A stretch of DNA of 64,000 bases from Methylobacterium sp. J-026 (GCF_022829585.1 NZ_JAKSYC010000327.1:62001-126000); one strand, 5' to 3'; counted from the stretch's first letter, positions 20,986 to 29,896 are shown. Notes: generated from the sequence alone by a model not told the origin. A program made the numbers and translations.

Positions 20986-21957
20986 ATGACCCCGACCTCC
21001 TCAACGCAGGCTCAGACTGGTTCGGTCAAGACTGGTCCGCAAGCCGTCGACTTTACCCACAGGCTGACCGAGGTCGCCGGGACGGTCGAGACCTTCCTGG
21101 TGGAACGGCTCGGACCGGAGGTGGGCACCGGCGAGATCACCCGGCCGCCCCGACTCATGGCGGCGATGCGGCACGCGGTGCTGGGCGGCGGCAAGCGCCT
21201 GCGGCCGTTCCTCGCCATCGAGACCGCCCGGATGCTCGGCGGGTCCGAGGCGCCGGCGCTGGCCGCCGGCGCCGGGGTCGAGCTGGTGCATTGCTACAGC
21301 CTCGTCCACGACGATCTGCCCGCCATGGACGACGACGACATGCGCCGCGGCAAGCCGACGGTCCACAAGGCCTACGACGAGGCCACCGCGATCCTGGTCG
21401 GCGACGCCCTGCAGACGCTGGCTTTCGAGATCGTGGCCGACCCGACCTGGCAGCCGGACGCACGGATCCGGGCCGACCTCGTGCTCGGCCTCGCCCGGGC
21501 CTCGGGCCTCGGCGGCATGGTCGGCGGGCAGCTCCTCGACCTCACCGCCGAAGGCCGCTTCGGCACGGCCACCCTGGACGTGGACGACACCCTGCGGATG
21601 CAGGCGATGAAGACCGGCGCGATCCTGGCCTTCTCGGTGGAGGCCGGCGCGATCGTCGGCGGCGCCGACGAGGGCCAGAAGGCAGCCCTGCTGCGCTACG
21701 GTCTGGCCCTGGGCCAGGCCTTCCAGATCGCCGACGACATCCTCGATCGGGAAGCCTCGCCCGAAGCCATGGGCAAGGCCACCGGCAAGGACAAGGAGGC
21801 CGGGAAAGCGACCCTGGTCGACCGCCTCGGCCTCGACGGGGCCCGGGCCGAGTGCGACCGCCTCGTCGGCGTCTGCGAGGATGCGGTCGGCCCCTGGGGC
21901 GAGAGCGCCCGGATCCTCCGGGACGCCGCCCGCTTCACGGTGGCGCGCAAGACCTGA
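20986..21957 (+). CDS. ispA: polyprenyl diphosphate synthase, probable farnesyl diphosphate synthase
   Basis: This 323-residue protein carries both Asp-rich motifs of trans-prenyltransferases: LVHDDLPAMDDDDMRRG (FARM, about residue 106) and FQIADDILD (SARM, about 245). The residues ahead of the first motif (VHCYSLVHDD) match the bacterial type II FPP synthase pattern, and GGGKRLRPFLA and GMVGGQLLDL are also present. It supplies FPP for undecaprenyl, quinone and hopanoid/carotenoid pathways. A GGPP synthase role (CrtE-like) cannot be excluded. The first about 25 residues are low complexity. It diverges from mtgA with 24 bp between the start codons. Confidence 0.9.
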   Translation: MTPTSSTQAQTGSVKTGPQAVDFTHRLTEVAGTVETFLVERLGPEVGTGEITRPPRLMAAMRHAVLGGGKRLRPFLAIETARMLGGSEAPALAAGAGVELVHCYSLVHDDLPAMDDDDMRRGKPTVHKAYDEATAILVGDALQTLAFEIVADPTWQPDARIRADLVLGLARASGLGGMVGGQLLDLTAEGRFGTATLDVDDTLRMQAMKTGAILAFSVEAGAIVGGADEGQKAALLRYGLALGQAFQIADDILDREASPEAMGKATGKDKEAGKATLVDRLGLDGARAECDRLVGVCEDAVGPWGESARILRDAARFTVARKT

Positions 21958-22027
21958 GGGCCGGAACCTCGACATTTGAGCGGATCGGTTTGACCGGGCC
22001 GCAACCGGGCTGCGCCGATGGAGAGGC

Positions 22028-22369
22028 GTGCCGTCCCGCGATCCGACATACCGTCTCCTGGCCGCCGGCTTCGGCCTCGGCGGCCTCGGTTATCTGATGA
22101 GCCCGTCCGAGCCCGACCTGGACGACATCCTCATCGGCCTCGGCTGCCTGGTCCTCTGCGGCGGTTTCTCGGCCATCGCACCCGCCAAGCGGCCTGGGCA
22201 GGTCGAGACCCTGCCACCGGAACCCGCCGGTCGCGCGATCGCGAGCGCGGAGGTTCCGAAATCCCATCGGCTGCTCCGGATGGAGGTCCCGCAATCGGCC
22301 TCGCGCCTGCCGGAGGCACCCGCCCACCGGCGGCGCGACGGCGATCGGCGGCCGCCGGGGCAGTCGTGA
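22028..22369 (+). CDS. small hypothetical membrane protein (113 aa)
   Basis: This 113-residue ORF uses GTG at 22028 with GGAGAGG just before it. The N-terminal half is hydrophobic (LLAAGFGLGGLGYLM and ILIGLGCLVLCGGFSAIA), consistent with two short membrane segments around an acidic loop SEPDLDD. The C-terminal half is charged and Pro/Arg-rich. It follows ispA by 70 bp on the same strand and ends 15 bp before the convergent gguB. No family is recognised; the case for coding rests on the ribosome site and the plausible topology. Confidence 0.45.
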   Translation: MPSRDPTYRLLAAGFGLGGLGYLMSPSEPDLDDILIGLGCLVLCGGFSAIAPAKRPGQVETLPPEPAGRAIASAEVPKSHRLLRMEVPQSASRLPEAPAHRRRDGDRRPPGQS

Positions 22370-22384
22370 GCGGCGCCGGCTCGG

Positions 22385-23626
22385 TCAGGCCCGGTTGTTC
22401 TTGTTGTAGACGTCGAGGCAGACGGCGGCGAGCAGGACCACGCCCTTGATCACCAGCTGCCAGTCGCTGCCGATGCCCATCATCGACATGCCGTTGTTCA
22501 TGATTCCGATGATGAAAGCGCCGATCACGACACCCGACACCTTGCCGATGCCGCCGGCCGCTGAGGCGCCGCCGATGAAGCAGGCGGCGATCGCGTCGAG
22601 TTCGAACCCAACGCCGCCCTTCGAATTCGCGGTGTTGAGACGGGCGACCAGGATCAAGCCCGCGAGGCCCGCGAGCGCGCCCATGTTGGCGAAGGTCAGA
22701 AAGGTCAGCCGCTCGGTCTTGATGCCGGACAGGCGGGCGGCCTTGACATTGCCGCCGAGCGCGTAGATCCGCCGCCCGATCGTCGTCCGCGTGGTGACGA
22801 ACTGGTACAGCATAACCAGGGCGAACATCACGAGCAGCACGTTGGGCAAGCCGCGATAGTCGCTCATCTGGTAAGCGAAGGCGAGGATCACGATCGTCGT
22901 CACACCGTTGCGGGCGAGGAACGCCGCCGGAGAATCGGCCGGGCCGCCGTTTCTGACCCGCACCTGCCGGCGGCGCCAGTTCAGGCCAACGAGCGACGTC
23001 GTGAGTCCGAGAGCGATCAGAACTGCGGTCCAAGGCCCGGCGAAATTGGCGAGGAAGCCCTTGGAGAGCGCCTGAAAGACTTCCGGGAACGGCCCGACAG
23101 AGGCGCCCTGCAGGAGCGCCTGCGTCAGACCGCGGAACACCAGCATGCCGGCCAGGGTGACGATGAAACTCGGGATACCGAGATAGGCCACGAAGTAGCC
23201 CTGCAGCCCGCCGATCGCGGCGCCCACCACCAGGCACAGGACGGTGGCCGTCAGCGGATCGACGCCGAACCGGACCATCAGCAGCGCCGCGAGCGCCCCG
23301 ACGAAGGCGACCACCGAGCCGATCGACAGATCGATATGCCCGGCCACGATGACGAGCAGCATCCCCAGCGCCATCACCACGACGTAGCTGTTCTGCAGAA
23401 CCAGGTAGGTCAGGTTCAGCGGCTGAAACAGCACGCCGCCGGTCGTGTACTCGAAGAACAGGGTGATGACGGCCAGGGCGAAGACCAGCCCGTATTCGTG
23501 CAGCTGGGCCGTCGGGAGGAAGCCGCGCCAGGATCGAGGCGCGCTGCGGGGCTCACTGGCAGCCATGGGGCCTGATAGTCCTTCGCTCACGGGGATCATG
23601 GGGTTGCGCACAGTGGAGTCGGTCAT
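22385..23626 (-). CDS. gguB: multiple-sugar ABC transporter permease (GguB/XylH/MmsB type)
   Basis: This 413-residue inner-membrane permease of the BPD_transp_2 (ribose/xylose) class has about ten hydrophobic helices. It carries the family signatures VVVMALGMLLVIVAGHIDLSIGSVVAF and IYALGGNVKAARLSGIKTERL, and GGASAAGGIGKVSGVVIGAFIIG near the end. The long insertion and size match XylH/GguB rather than RbsC. The ATG complementary to 23624-23626 overlaps the gguA stop (ATGA), so translation is coupled. It works with GguA (ATPase) and ChvE (binding protein) upstream. Confidence 0.92.
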   Translation of the reverse strand: MTDSTVRNPMIPVSEGLSGPMAASEPRSAPRSWRGFLPTAQLHEYGLVFALAVITLFFEYTTGGVLFQPLNLTYLVLQNSYVVVMALGMLLVIVAGHIDLSIGSVVAFVGALAALLMVRFGVDPLTATVLCLVVGAAIGGLQGYFVAYLGIPSFIVTLAGMLVFRGLTQALLQGASVGPFPEVFQALSKGFLANFAGPWTAVLIALGLTTSLVGLNWRRRQVRVRNGGPADSPAAFLARNGVTTIVILAFAYQMSDYRGLPNVLLVMFALVMLYQFVTTRTTIGRRIYALGGNVKAARLSGIKTERLTFLTFANMGALAGLAGLILVARLNTANSKGGVGFELDAIAACFIGGASAAGGIGKVSGVVIGAFIIGIMNNGMSMMGIGSDWQLVIKGVVLLAAVCLDVYNKNNRA

Positions 23627-25158
23627 CCGTTCAGGTCCTTGGAGCGCATGATCGCGCGCATGATCGCTTCCTGGCTGGCCTCGGCGCGGGGGAACTCGCC
23701 GACGAAGCGCCCCTCGTTCATGACGTAGATCCGGTCGCACAGGCCGAGGAGCTCGGGCATCTCGGACGAGATCATCACGACGCCCCGGCCCTCGTCGGCC
23801 AGTGCGTTGACGATGCTGTAGATCTCGTACTTGGCGCCGACATCGATGCCGCGGGTCGGCTCGTCCAGGATCAGCACCTTGGGCTCGGTGAACAGCCACT
23901 TGCTGAGCACCACCTTTTGCTGGTTGCCGCCCGACAGGTTCACCGTCTGCTGGGACACGCCGAAGGAGCGGATCCGCATCTTGCTCCGATAGGCGCTCGC
24001 GACCCGGTGCTCCACCGCCTCGTCGATCACCGCGGCGGTGGAGACCCCCGGCAGGTTCGCCAGGGTGGTGTTCTTGGTGATGTCTTCACCCAGGACGAGG
24101 CCGAGCTGCTTGCGGTCCTCGGTGACGTAGGCGATCCCCGCCGCGATCGCCCGGTCGATGGTTGAGACGTCCACCGTCGCGCCGTCGATCCGGACGGTGC
24201 CGCTGATGCCCTGTCCATAGGACCGCCCGAAGATGCTCATGGCGAGCTCGGTCCGACCCGAGCCCATCAGGCCGGCGATCCCGACGATCTCGCCCCGGCG
24301 CACGGTCAGGCCGACCCTGCGCACCACCGCCCGGTCGGGATGGATCGGGTGGTGGACCGTCCAGTCGCGCACCTCCATCAGGAGGTCGCCGATCTTCGGT
24401 TCGCGCACCGGATAGCGGTTCGCCATCGTGCGCCCGACCATGCCCCGGATGATGCGATCCTCGTCCACCGCCTCGCTCCGGCAGTCGAGGGTCTCGATGG
24501 TGGTGCCGTCGCGCAGGACGGTGATCCGGTCGGCGACCTTCGAGATCTCATTGAGCTTGTGCGAGATCAGGATCGACGCGATGCCCTGGTCCTTGAAGTT
24601 CAGCAGCAGCTGCAGCAGCGCCGCGCTGTCCGTCTCGCTCAGGCTGGCGGTCGGCTCGTCGAGGATGAGCAGCTTGACCTTCTTGGACAGGGCCTTGGCG
24701 ATCTCGACGAGTTGCTGCTTGCCGACGCCGAGATGGGTCACCAGGGTGTCGGGGCTCTCGTGGAGCCCCACGGTGGCCATGAGCGCGCGCGCCCGCGCGT
24801 AGACCTGCTCCCGGTCGATGATGCCGAACCGAGCCGGCTCGTTGCCGAGGAAGATGTTCTCGGCGATCGACAGGAACGGCACCAGGGCCAGTTCCTGGTG
24901 GATGATCACGATGCCCAGGCGCTCGCTGTCGGAGATGTCCCGGAAGCGGCCCGGATGCCCCTCGTAGACGATCTCACCCGCATAGGAGCCGTGCGGATAG
25001 ACTCCGCTCAGCACCTTCATGAGCGTCGACTTGCCGGCGCCGTTCTCGCCGACCAGGGCGTGGATCTCGGCGGGCGCGACCGTGAGGTTGACGTCGTTGA
25101 GGGCCTTGACGCCGGGGAACGTCTTGGAGATCCCCCGCATTTCGAGGACGGGCTGCAT
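23623..25158 (-). CDS. gguA: multiple-sugar ABC transporter ATP-binding protein
   Basis: This 511-residue protein has two tandem ABC domains, as in RbsA/XylG/GguA. The first has Walker A GENGAGKSTLMKVL and signature LGVGKQQLVEIAKALS with Walker B LLILDEPTASL. The second has a degenerate P-loop (GLMGSGRTELA), signature NLSGGNQQKVVLSKWL and Walker B VLILDEPTRGID. It powers uptake of pentoses/hexoses by the ChvE-GguAB system. It overlaps gguB by 4 bp and is separated from chvE by 183 bp that hold a strong stem-loop. Confidence 0.94.
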   Translation of the reverse strand: MQPVLEMRGISKTFPGVKALNDVNLTVAPAEIHALVGENGAGKSTLMKVLSGVYPHGSYAGEIVYEGHPGRFRDISDSERLGIVIIHQELALVPFLSIAENIFLGNEPARFGIIDREQVYARARALMATVGLHESPDTLVTHLGVGKQQLVEIAKALSKKVKLLILDEPTASLSETDSAALLQLLLNFKDQGIASILISHKLNEISKVADRITVLRDGTTIETLDCRSEAVDEDRIIRGMVGRTMANRYPVREPKIGDLLMEVRDWTVHHPIHPDRAVVRRVGLTVRRGEIVGIAGLMGSGRTELAMSIFGRSYGQGISGTVRIDGATVDVSTIDRAIAAGIAYVTEDRKQLGLVLGEDITKNTTLANLPGVSTAAVIDEAVEHRVASAYRSKMRIRSFGVSQQTVNLSGGNQQKVVLSKWLFTEPKVLILDEPTRGIDVGAKYEIYSIVNALADEGRGVVMISSEMPELLGLCDRIYVMNEGRFVGEFPRAEASQEAIMRAIMRSKDLNG

Positions 25159-25280
25159 GCGACCCCTTCAGGCTCGGCCTGCACAGATGTGGCTGCGCCG
25201 GTGGGATGCCGGCTCAGGATTCAGGGCACCGTCCCGAGAGGTGGCCTTCGGCTTTCGGAACGATACGGATCGGGAAGCGG

Positions 25281-25317
25281 GCGCAGCGTGCCGGTTCCGC
25301 GATCCGGCACGCTGCGC
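25281..25317 (-). other. intergenic stem-loop between chvE and gguA
   Basis: A perfect 14-bp inverted repeat pairs GCGCAGCGTGCCGG (25281-25294) with its complement at 25304-25317 around a 9-base loop. It sits 24 bp after the chvE stop on the transcribed strand and about 120 bp before gguA. No U-run follows on the chvE strand, so a classical intrinsic terminator is unlikely. Such hairpins often protect binding-protein mRNA from 3' decay and lower transporter expression relative to the binding protein. Confidence 0.65.
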
Positions 25318-25341
25318 GAGGGGCCGGCGCCGGCCCAGCGG

Positions 25342-26415
25342 TCACTTCAGCTGTTCGAGGGTGTAGTAACCCGTATCGACCAGGGCCGACTTCCAGTTGT
25401 CCTTGGTGACGATCACCGGCGTCAGCAGGTAAGACGGAACGACCTTCTTGCCGTTGTTGTAGGTCTTGGAATCGTTGATCTCGGGTTGCCGGCCGGCCTC
25501 GATGGCGTCGATCATCGCCACCGTGACCCTCGCCAGCTCGCGGGTATCCTTGAAGACCGTCGCGGTCTGCTCGCCCGCGATGATCGACTTGATCGATTGC
25601 GACTCGGCGTCCTGGCCGCTGATCACCGGCAGCTTGAGCCCCCCGGATCCGTAGCCGAAGCCTTTCACCGACGAGATGATCGCCGTGGAGATGCCGTCGT
25701 AGGGGGAGAGCACCGCGTCGAGCCGGGCATTGCCGTAGAAGGCCGAGAGCAGGTTATCCATCCGGGCCTGGGCGGTGGCCGAGTCCCAGCGCAGGGTCGA
25801 GACCTTGTCCATGCCGAACTGGCCCGACCGCACCACGAGCTTCTTCGCGTCGAAGTACGGCTTCAGCACCGACATGGCGCCGTCGTAGAAGAAGTAGGCG
25901 TTGTTGTCGTCGGGCGATCCGCCGAACAGCTCGATGTTGAACGGTCCCTTGCCGTCCTTCAGGCCGAGCGCATCGACGATGGACGTCGCCTGCTGTACGC
26001 CGACCTTGAAGTTGTCGAAGGTGGCGTAATAGTCGACGTTCGGCGTGCCCCTGATGAGCCGATCGTAGGCGATGACCTTGACGCCGCGCTCACTGGCCTT
26101 CGACAGCACGTCGCCCAGGGTCGTTCCGTCGATCGAGGCGACCACGAGAACCTTCACCCCCTTGGTGAGCATGTTCTCGATCTGCGCGAGCTGGGTCGGG
26201 ATGTCGTCGTCGGCGTATTGCAGGTCGGGCTTGTAGCCCTTGGTCTGCAGCAGCTTCACGATGTTGTTGCCGTCGTCGATCCAGCGCTGGGACGACTTGG
26301 TCGGCATGGCCACGCCGATGTTATCGCCGTTCGCGGCCTGCGCCGACGGCATAGACACGCCGCCCAGGAGCGCGGCACCGAGAACCAGCTTGAGAAACCT
26401 CTTCTTGGCGAACAT
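25342..26415 (-). CDS. chvE: ChvE-type periplasmic multiple-sugar-binding protein
   Basis: This 357-residue exported protein has the signal peptide MFAKKRFLKLVLGAALLGGVSMPSAQAANG. The mature sequence has the periplasmic-binding-protein fold of the ribose/xylose class: IGVAMPTKSSQRWIDDGNNIVKLLQ, VLVVASIDGTTLGDVLSKA, VIAYDRLI and LPVISGQDAESQSIKSIIAGEQTATVFKD. It closely follows ChvE of Agrobacterium, which binds several aldoses and there also feeds a sugar signal to VirA. No VirA is seen here, so transport is the supported role. It is the first gene of a chvE-gguA-gguB operon. Confidence 0.93.
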   Translation of the reverse strand: MFAKKRFLKLVLGAALLGGVSMPSAQAANGDNIGVAMPTKSSQRWIDDGNNIVKLLQTKGYKPDLQYADDDIPTQLAQIENMLTKGVKVLVVASIDGTTLGDVLSKASERGVKVIAYDRLIRGTPNVDYYATFDNFKVGVQQATSIVDALGLKDGKGPFNIELFGGSPDDNNAYFFYDGAMSVLKPYFDAKKLVVRSGQFGMDKVSTLRWDSATAQARMDNLLSAFYGNARLDAVLSPYDGISTAIISSVKGFGYGSGGLKLPVISGQDAESQSIKSIIAGEQTATVFKDTRELARVTVAMIDAIEAGRQPEINDSKTYNNGKKVVPSYLLTPVIVTKDNWKSALVDTGYYTLEQLK

Positions 26416-26927
26416 GATTCCCCCCGTCCGTGTTGTCGTGCCGGTGACGGCGTGCAGGCTACCGAACCCGCCGCGTCATCCCTGTCTTTCGGCACTCTCA
26501 GATCGTGATCTTGGAACCTCACCTTCAGGCCCGCGCGTTTTGACAGACGAATATCAAAATTCTCCGCCCCATGTGCCGAGTGCGCGATCCAATAGTCTGT
26601 CAATGTCTTGAAACATCACGGCCGCACTGGGCGGTCCGTGGCGGCATGGCCGCTCAGTCGGCGTGGAGGTGGCGTGATCCCGCTCCCAACTCAGGCTGGG
26701 TTGGCCCCGCCCGCTCTTCGTTGTCGAATTTGTATGAGTTATAGATCGAGCCGTCAATCGCGTCGCCGCGCGTATGACGCGGATCGCTACGACAAATGCA
26801 CAGCCGGCAACGACGCCGTGCGGCTTGGCGCCGGGTCGGCGCGGAACCGGCACACATTGTCGCCCGGCCGAAACCTCGGATCCGGGCGCGAGGACGTGGC
26901 GCGCGGCGGCGCTGACCGGCCGCCCTC
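26416..26927. other. 512-bp intergenic region upstream of chvE
   Basis: No convincing gene is visible. The part nearest chvE should hold its promoter. It contains the imperfect palindrome TTTTGACA..TATCAAAA (26538-26559) and a 9-bp inverted pair TTGACAGAC (26540-26548) / GTCTGTCAA (26595-26603). The stretch from about 26700 to 26770 is less GC-rich than its surroundings. ORFs crossing the region read like shadow translations (Arg/Pro-rich, no ribosome site). A small RNA or an eroded gene cannot be excluded. Confidence 0.5.
26538..26603. promoter_or_regulatory. candidate operator cluster upstream of chvE
   Basis: Two overlapping dyads lie 120-190 bp upstream of the chvE start: TTTTGACA/TATCAAAA (26538-26559, 7 of 8 paired) and TTGACAGAC/GTCTGTCAA (26540-26548 and 26595-26603, perfect 9-bp arms 46 bp apart). 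The spacing would suit looping or two separate dimers. In Agrobacterium the chvE operon is controlled by LysR-type regulators (GbpR/GguR). No regulator gene is next to this operon. Assignment is inference from symmetry only. Confidence 0.3.
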
Positions 26928-27674
26928 TCAGCCGCGTCCGACGAACGGCATCTTGGTGGCCATGATCGTCATGAACTGGACATTGGCTTCGAGCGGCAGG
27001 CTCGCCATGGTCAGCACCGCCTGGCCGACATGGTCGGGATCCATCACCGCCTCGGCGCGCAGCGACCCGTCCGCCTGCGGGACGCCGGCCTTCATCTTGC
27101 CGCCCATCGGCGTGTCGGCGTTGCCGATGTCGATCTGGCCGCAGGCGATGTCGTAGGCGCGCCCATCGAGGGACGTGGCTTTTGTCAGACCCGTGACGGC
27201 GTGCTTGGTCGCGGTGTAGGCGATCGAGTTGGGTCGCGGGGCATGCGCCGAGATCGAGCCGTTGTTGATGATGCGTCCGCCCTGGGGATCCTGGTCGCGC
27301 ATGATCCGGAAGGCGTGCTGCGTGCACAGGAACAGCGCGGTCAGGTTGGTGTCGACCACCTGGCGCCAGGTCTCCAGCGGCAGGTCCTCCAGGGGCACCG
27401 CCGGAGCGCCGATCCCGGCATTGTTGAACAGCAGGTCCAGGCGCCCGAATCGATCCCGGGTGCGGGCGAACAGGCTGGCGATCGACTCGGGATCGGTGAC
27501 GTCGGTGGGGACTGCGAGGGCGCGGTCGTCCCCGATCTCGGCCGCCGTCTCTTCGAGGGGGGCCGGACGACGCCCGGACAGCACCACGCGCCACCCGGCA
27601 CCGGCGAGCGCCAGGGCGGCGGCCTTGCCGACTCCCGTGCCCGCCCCGGTCACGATCGCGATCCGCTCCGACAT
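26928..27674 (-). CDS. SDR-family NAD(P)-dependent oxidoreductase
   Basis: This 248-residue classical short-chain dehydrogenase has the nucleotide motif TGAGTGVGKAAALALA (residues 9-24), LDLLFNNAGIG (NNAG at 84-87) and the catalytic tetrad with Ser140 (NNGSISAHA), Tyr153 and Lys157 (YTATK). SGRRPAP after beta2, with Arg residues, suggests NADPH preference. The C-terminus lacks clues to the substrate. It is a single gene; the next gene diverges with about 210 bp between. Enzyme class is secure; the reaction is unknown. Confidence 0.9.
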   Translation of the reverse strand: MSERIAIVTGAGTGVGKAAALALAGAGWRVVLSGRRPAPLEETAAEIGDDRALAVPTDVTDPESIASLFARTRDRFGRLDLLFNNAGIGAPAVPLEDLPLETWRQVVDTNLTALFLCTQHAFRIMRDQDPQGGRIINNGSISAHAPRPNSIAYTATKHAVTGLTKATSLDGRAYDIACGQIDIGNADTPMGGKMKAGVPQADGSLRAEAVMDPDHVGQAVLTMASLPLEANVQFMTIMATKMPFVGRG

Positions 27675-27886
27675 CGGTTCCTCCCGGCTGTTCTCCGGTC
27701 CGCCTGTACCGGATGGCGGCCACCGCGCGAAGGGATCGGCGTTTCAGAAGCCCCGCGCGGTCACGGAGAAGGCCTGGCGGAGCCGCTGCGCTATGTTGGC
27801 ATAAGGCTCGCGAATGGGGGGACCGAGACGATGCGCCTGCGCCCGGCGGCAGGACCGCCCGCGACCGTGGATCCGGCGGTGCGGCG

Positions 27887-29620
27887 GTGAACGCGCCCGA
27901 AATCCCGTTCCTGGCCGGCCTCGATGCGGAGGCCGGCGCGGCCGTGCGCGCCCGCATGGTACCGGTCGCGGTGCCGGCAGGCCGGATCCTGTTCGAGCAG
28001 GGTGCGACCGGCGACGCGCTCTACACGCTCGTCTCCGGTGCCGTCGGCGTCTCGGCCCGGGACCACAACGGGGTACCCACGCGGATCGCCCGCCTGCGGC
28101 CGCCGGCGATCTTCGGCGAGATGGCGTTCCTGTCCGACGCCCCCCGGGCGGCCACGGTGATCGCTTTGCGCGACACGCACCTGCTGCAGCTCACCCGCGG
28201 CGCCTTCGAGGCGGTGATCGCCGAGCATCCGCAGACGCTGCTCTACTTCGCCCGGATGCTCGCCGACCGGCTGCGCGCGCTCTACGACGGCTACTCGGTC
28301 CACCACGCACCGCGGATCTTCACGATCCTGGCGGTCACCGACGGGCCCGACCCCGAGATCCTGGCCCACCGGCTCGCCGCCGCCTTCGACGCGCTCCTGC
28401 CCGGGGAAACCGGCTGCCTGACCGACTGGCCCGGGGGCGCCGACGAGGCGTGGTTCCAGGCCTTCGAGGCGCGGCACGCGCGCACGATCCTCGCGGCGCG
28501 GAACATCGACTGCCCCTGGTGCCGACAGAGCCAGCGGCGGGGGGACCACGTGCTGCTGCTGGCCGAGCCGGGAGCGCCGCCGCGGCCGGGCGCGGCGGCC
28601 TATCTCGAGCGGGTGCGCTCCGACTGGATCCGCATGGATCTCGTCGTCCGGCAGGACGCCGCGGCGCGGCGCCCGAAGCCAGTGCATCCCGCCGTCGCCG
28701 CGCTGCCCGCGGCGCTGCGCATCCAGCTCCGGGACGGCCGGGCGGCGGATCTCGATCGCCTGGCCCGGCTCGCCTCCGGCGCCGCCCGGGGGCTCGTCCT
28801 CGGCGGCGGCGGCGCCCGGGGGCTCGCCCATCTCGGGGTGCTGAAGGCCCTCGACGAGGTGTCCTGCGCCCCCGACTTCGTCGGCGGCACCAGCATGGGT
28901 GCGATCATCGCGGCGAGCCTCGCCATGGGCTGGAGCATCGCGGAGATCCAGGCCCAGACCGAGGCCTTCTTCGCGACCAGCAACCCGATCAACGACTACA
29001 CGCTGCCACTCCACGCCCTGACCCGGGGCGCCAAGGTCGATGCCGGACTCGCCGCGCGCTACGGCGGCGCGCGGATCGAGGATCTGTGGCTGCCGTTCTT
29101 CTGCGTCTCGTCCAATCTCACCACCGGCAGCACGATGGTGCATCGCGCGGGGGCGCTGACGCAGGCCCTGCGCGCCAGCATCGCCATCCCGGGGCTGCTG
29201 CCGCCGGTGATCTGCGACGAAGGCGTGCTGGTCGATGGCGGCATGATGAACAACCTCCCGGCCGACGTCGCCGCCGACTTGGAGCGCGGGCCGGTGCTGG
29301 CCGTCGACGTCGGCAGCGACCGGGCCTTCCAGGACATGCCCCGGCGCGGCTGGACCGGACGCCTCGTGCGCAGGCTGATCGGCTCGCCGCCGGCCATGCC
29401 GGGGCTCGCACCGCTGCTGCTGCGCGCCGCCACGGTCTCAAGCGACGCACAGAGCCTGATGGCGGCCGCCCACGCCACGGTCGTCCTGAAGCCCCAGCTC
29501 TCCGGGATCGATCTGCGGGCCTGGTCGCGGTTCCAGGAAACGGCCGAGCTCGGCTACCAGGAGACCCGTGCGGGCATCGCCAGCGGCAGCCTCGCCCGGT
29601 GGTTGGACCCCCTGCGCTGA
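27887..29620 (+). CDS. cyclic-nucleotide-binding / patatin-like phospholipase fusion (NTE family)
   Basis: This 577-residue protein starts at GTG 27887. Residues about 8-125 form a cNMP/Crp-type sensor domain (RILFEQGATGDALYTLVSGAVGV and IFGEMAFLSDAPRAATVIAL). A linker of about 160 residues includes an acidic/aromatic part and CPWC at 209-212. Residues about 298-460 are a patatin lipase domain with GGGGARGLAHLGVL (oxyanion hole), GTSMG with the nucleophile Ser336, and VDGGMMNNLP with the dyad Asp450. NTE-type enzymes hydrolyse (lyso)phospholipids at membranes. The fusion suggests a nucleotide-gated lipase, which is inference. An ATG at 27713 is in frame but lies before the natural domain edge. 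Confidence 0.9.
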   Translation: MNAPEIPFLAGLDAEAGAAVRARMVPVAVPAGRILFEQGATGDALYTLVSGAVGVSARDHNGVPTRIARLRPPAIFGEMAFLSDAPRAATVIALRDTHLLQLTRGAFEAVIAEHPQTLLYFARMLADRLRALYDGYSVHHAPRIFTILAVTDGPDPEILAHRLAAAFDALLPGETGCLTDWPGGADEAWFQAFEARHARTILAARNIDCPWCRQSQRRGDHVLLLAEPGAPPRPGAAAYLERVRSDWIRMDLVVRQDAAARRPKPVHPAVAALPAALRIQLRDGRAADLDRLARLASGAARGLVLGGGGARGLAHLGVLKALDEVSCAPDFVGGTSMGAIIAASLAMGWSIAEIQAQTEAFFATSNPINDYTLPLHALTRGAKVDAGLAARYGGARIEDLWLPFFCVSSNLTTGSTMVHRAGALTQALRASIAIPGLLPPVICDEGVLVDGGMMNNLPADVAADLERGPVLAVDVGSDRAFQDMPRRGWTGRLVRRLIGSPPAMPGLAPLLLRAATVSSDAQSLMAAAHATVVLKPQLSGIDLRAWSRFQETAELGYQETRAGIASGSLARWLDPLR

Positions 29621-29722
29621 TCCGTCCGCGTGCGGCAGCGCACCCGGACGCCGCGCGGCCCTGTAACCCGCGGGGCCGTGCGCCGATCTCCCGAGTACAG
29701 ACGGCCCTTGGAGCTCGACGCC

Positions 29723-29896
29723 ATGACCCAGCCCGACACGATCCGCACCGACGCCCCGCCCGCCGCCGATCCCGCCCGCGGTCTGCTGGAGGGAGCGGCC
29801 TTCGTCCTGCTCTGCCTGTGGACCCGAACCTCCCCGGTCCGCCTGCGCGACCAGCTCTCGCCGGAAGCCGGTGCCTGCGCCACGCTCGGCTTCTGA
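29723..29896 (+). CDS. small hypothetical protein (57 aa)
   Basis: This 57-residue ORF starts at ATG 29723, 10 bp after GGAG (29709-29712). It has an acidic/Pro-rich N-terminus, a hydrophobic stretch LLEGAAFVLLCLWTR and ends SPEAGACATLGF. It lies 102 bp after the patatin stop and 36 bp before the hydrolase start on the same strand. No family is recognised. Evidence for coding is the ribosome site and position; treat it as tentative. Confidence 0.35.
   Translation: MTQPDTIRTDAPPAADPARGLLEGAAFVLLCLWTRTSPVRLRDQLSPEAGACATLGF

Noticed and set aside
25342..26415. ChvE as part of a virulence sensor system
   Set aside because: No VirA/VirG or vir genes occur in the window, so only a transport role is supported.
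24340..26508. 722-residue plus-strand ORF across gguA and chvE
   Set aside because: It crosses two well-identified minus-strand genes and their hairpin spacer; the composition is that of a reverse-frame translation.
26513..26539. GGAAC...CGTT match on the plus strand upstream of chvE
   Set aside because: The spacer is 18 bp, longer than the EcfG range, and no plus-strand gene follows.
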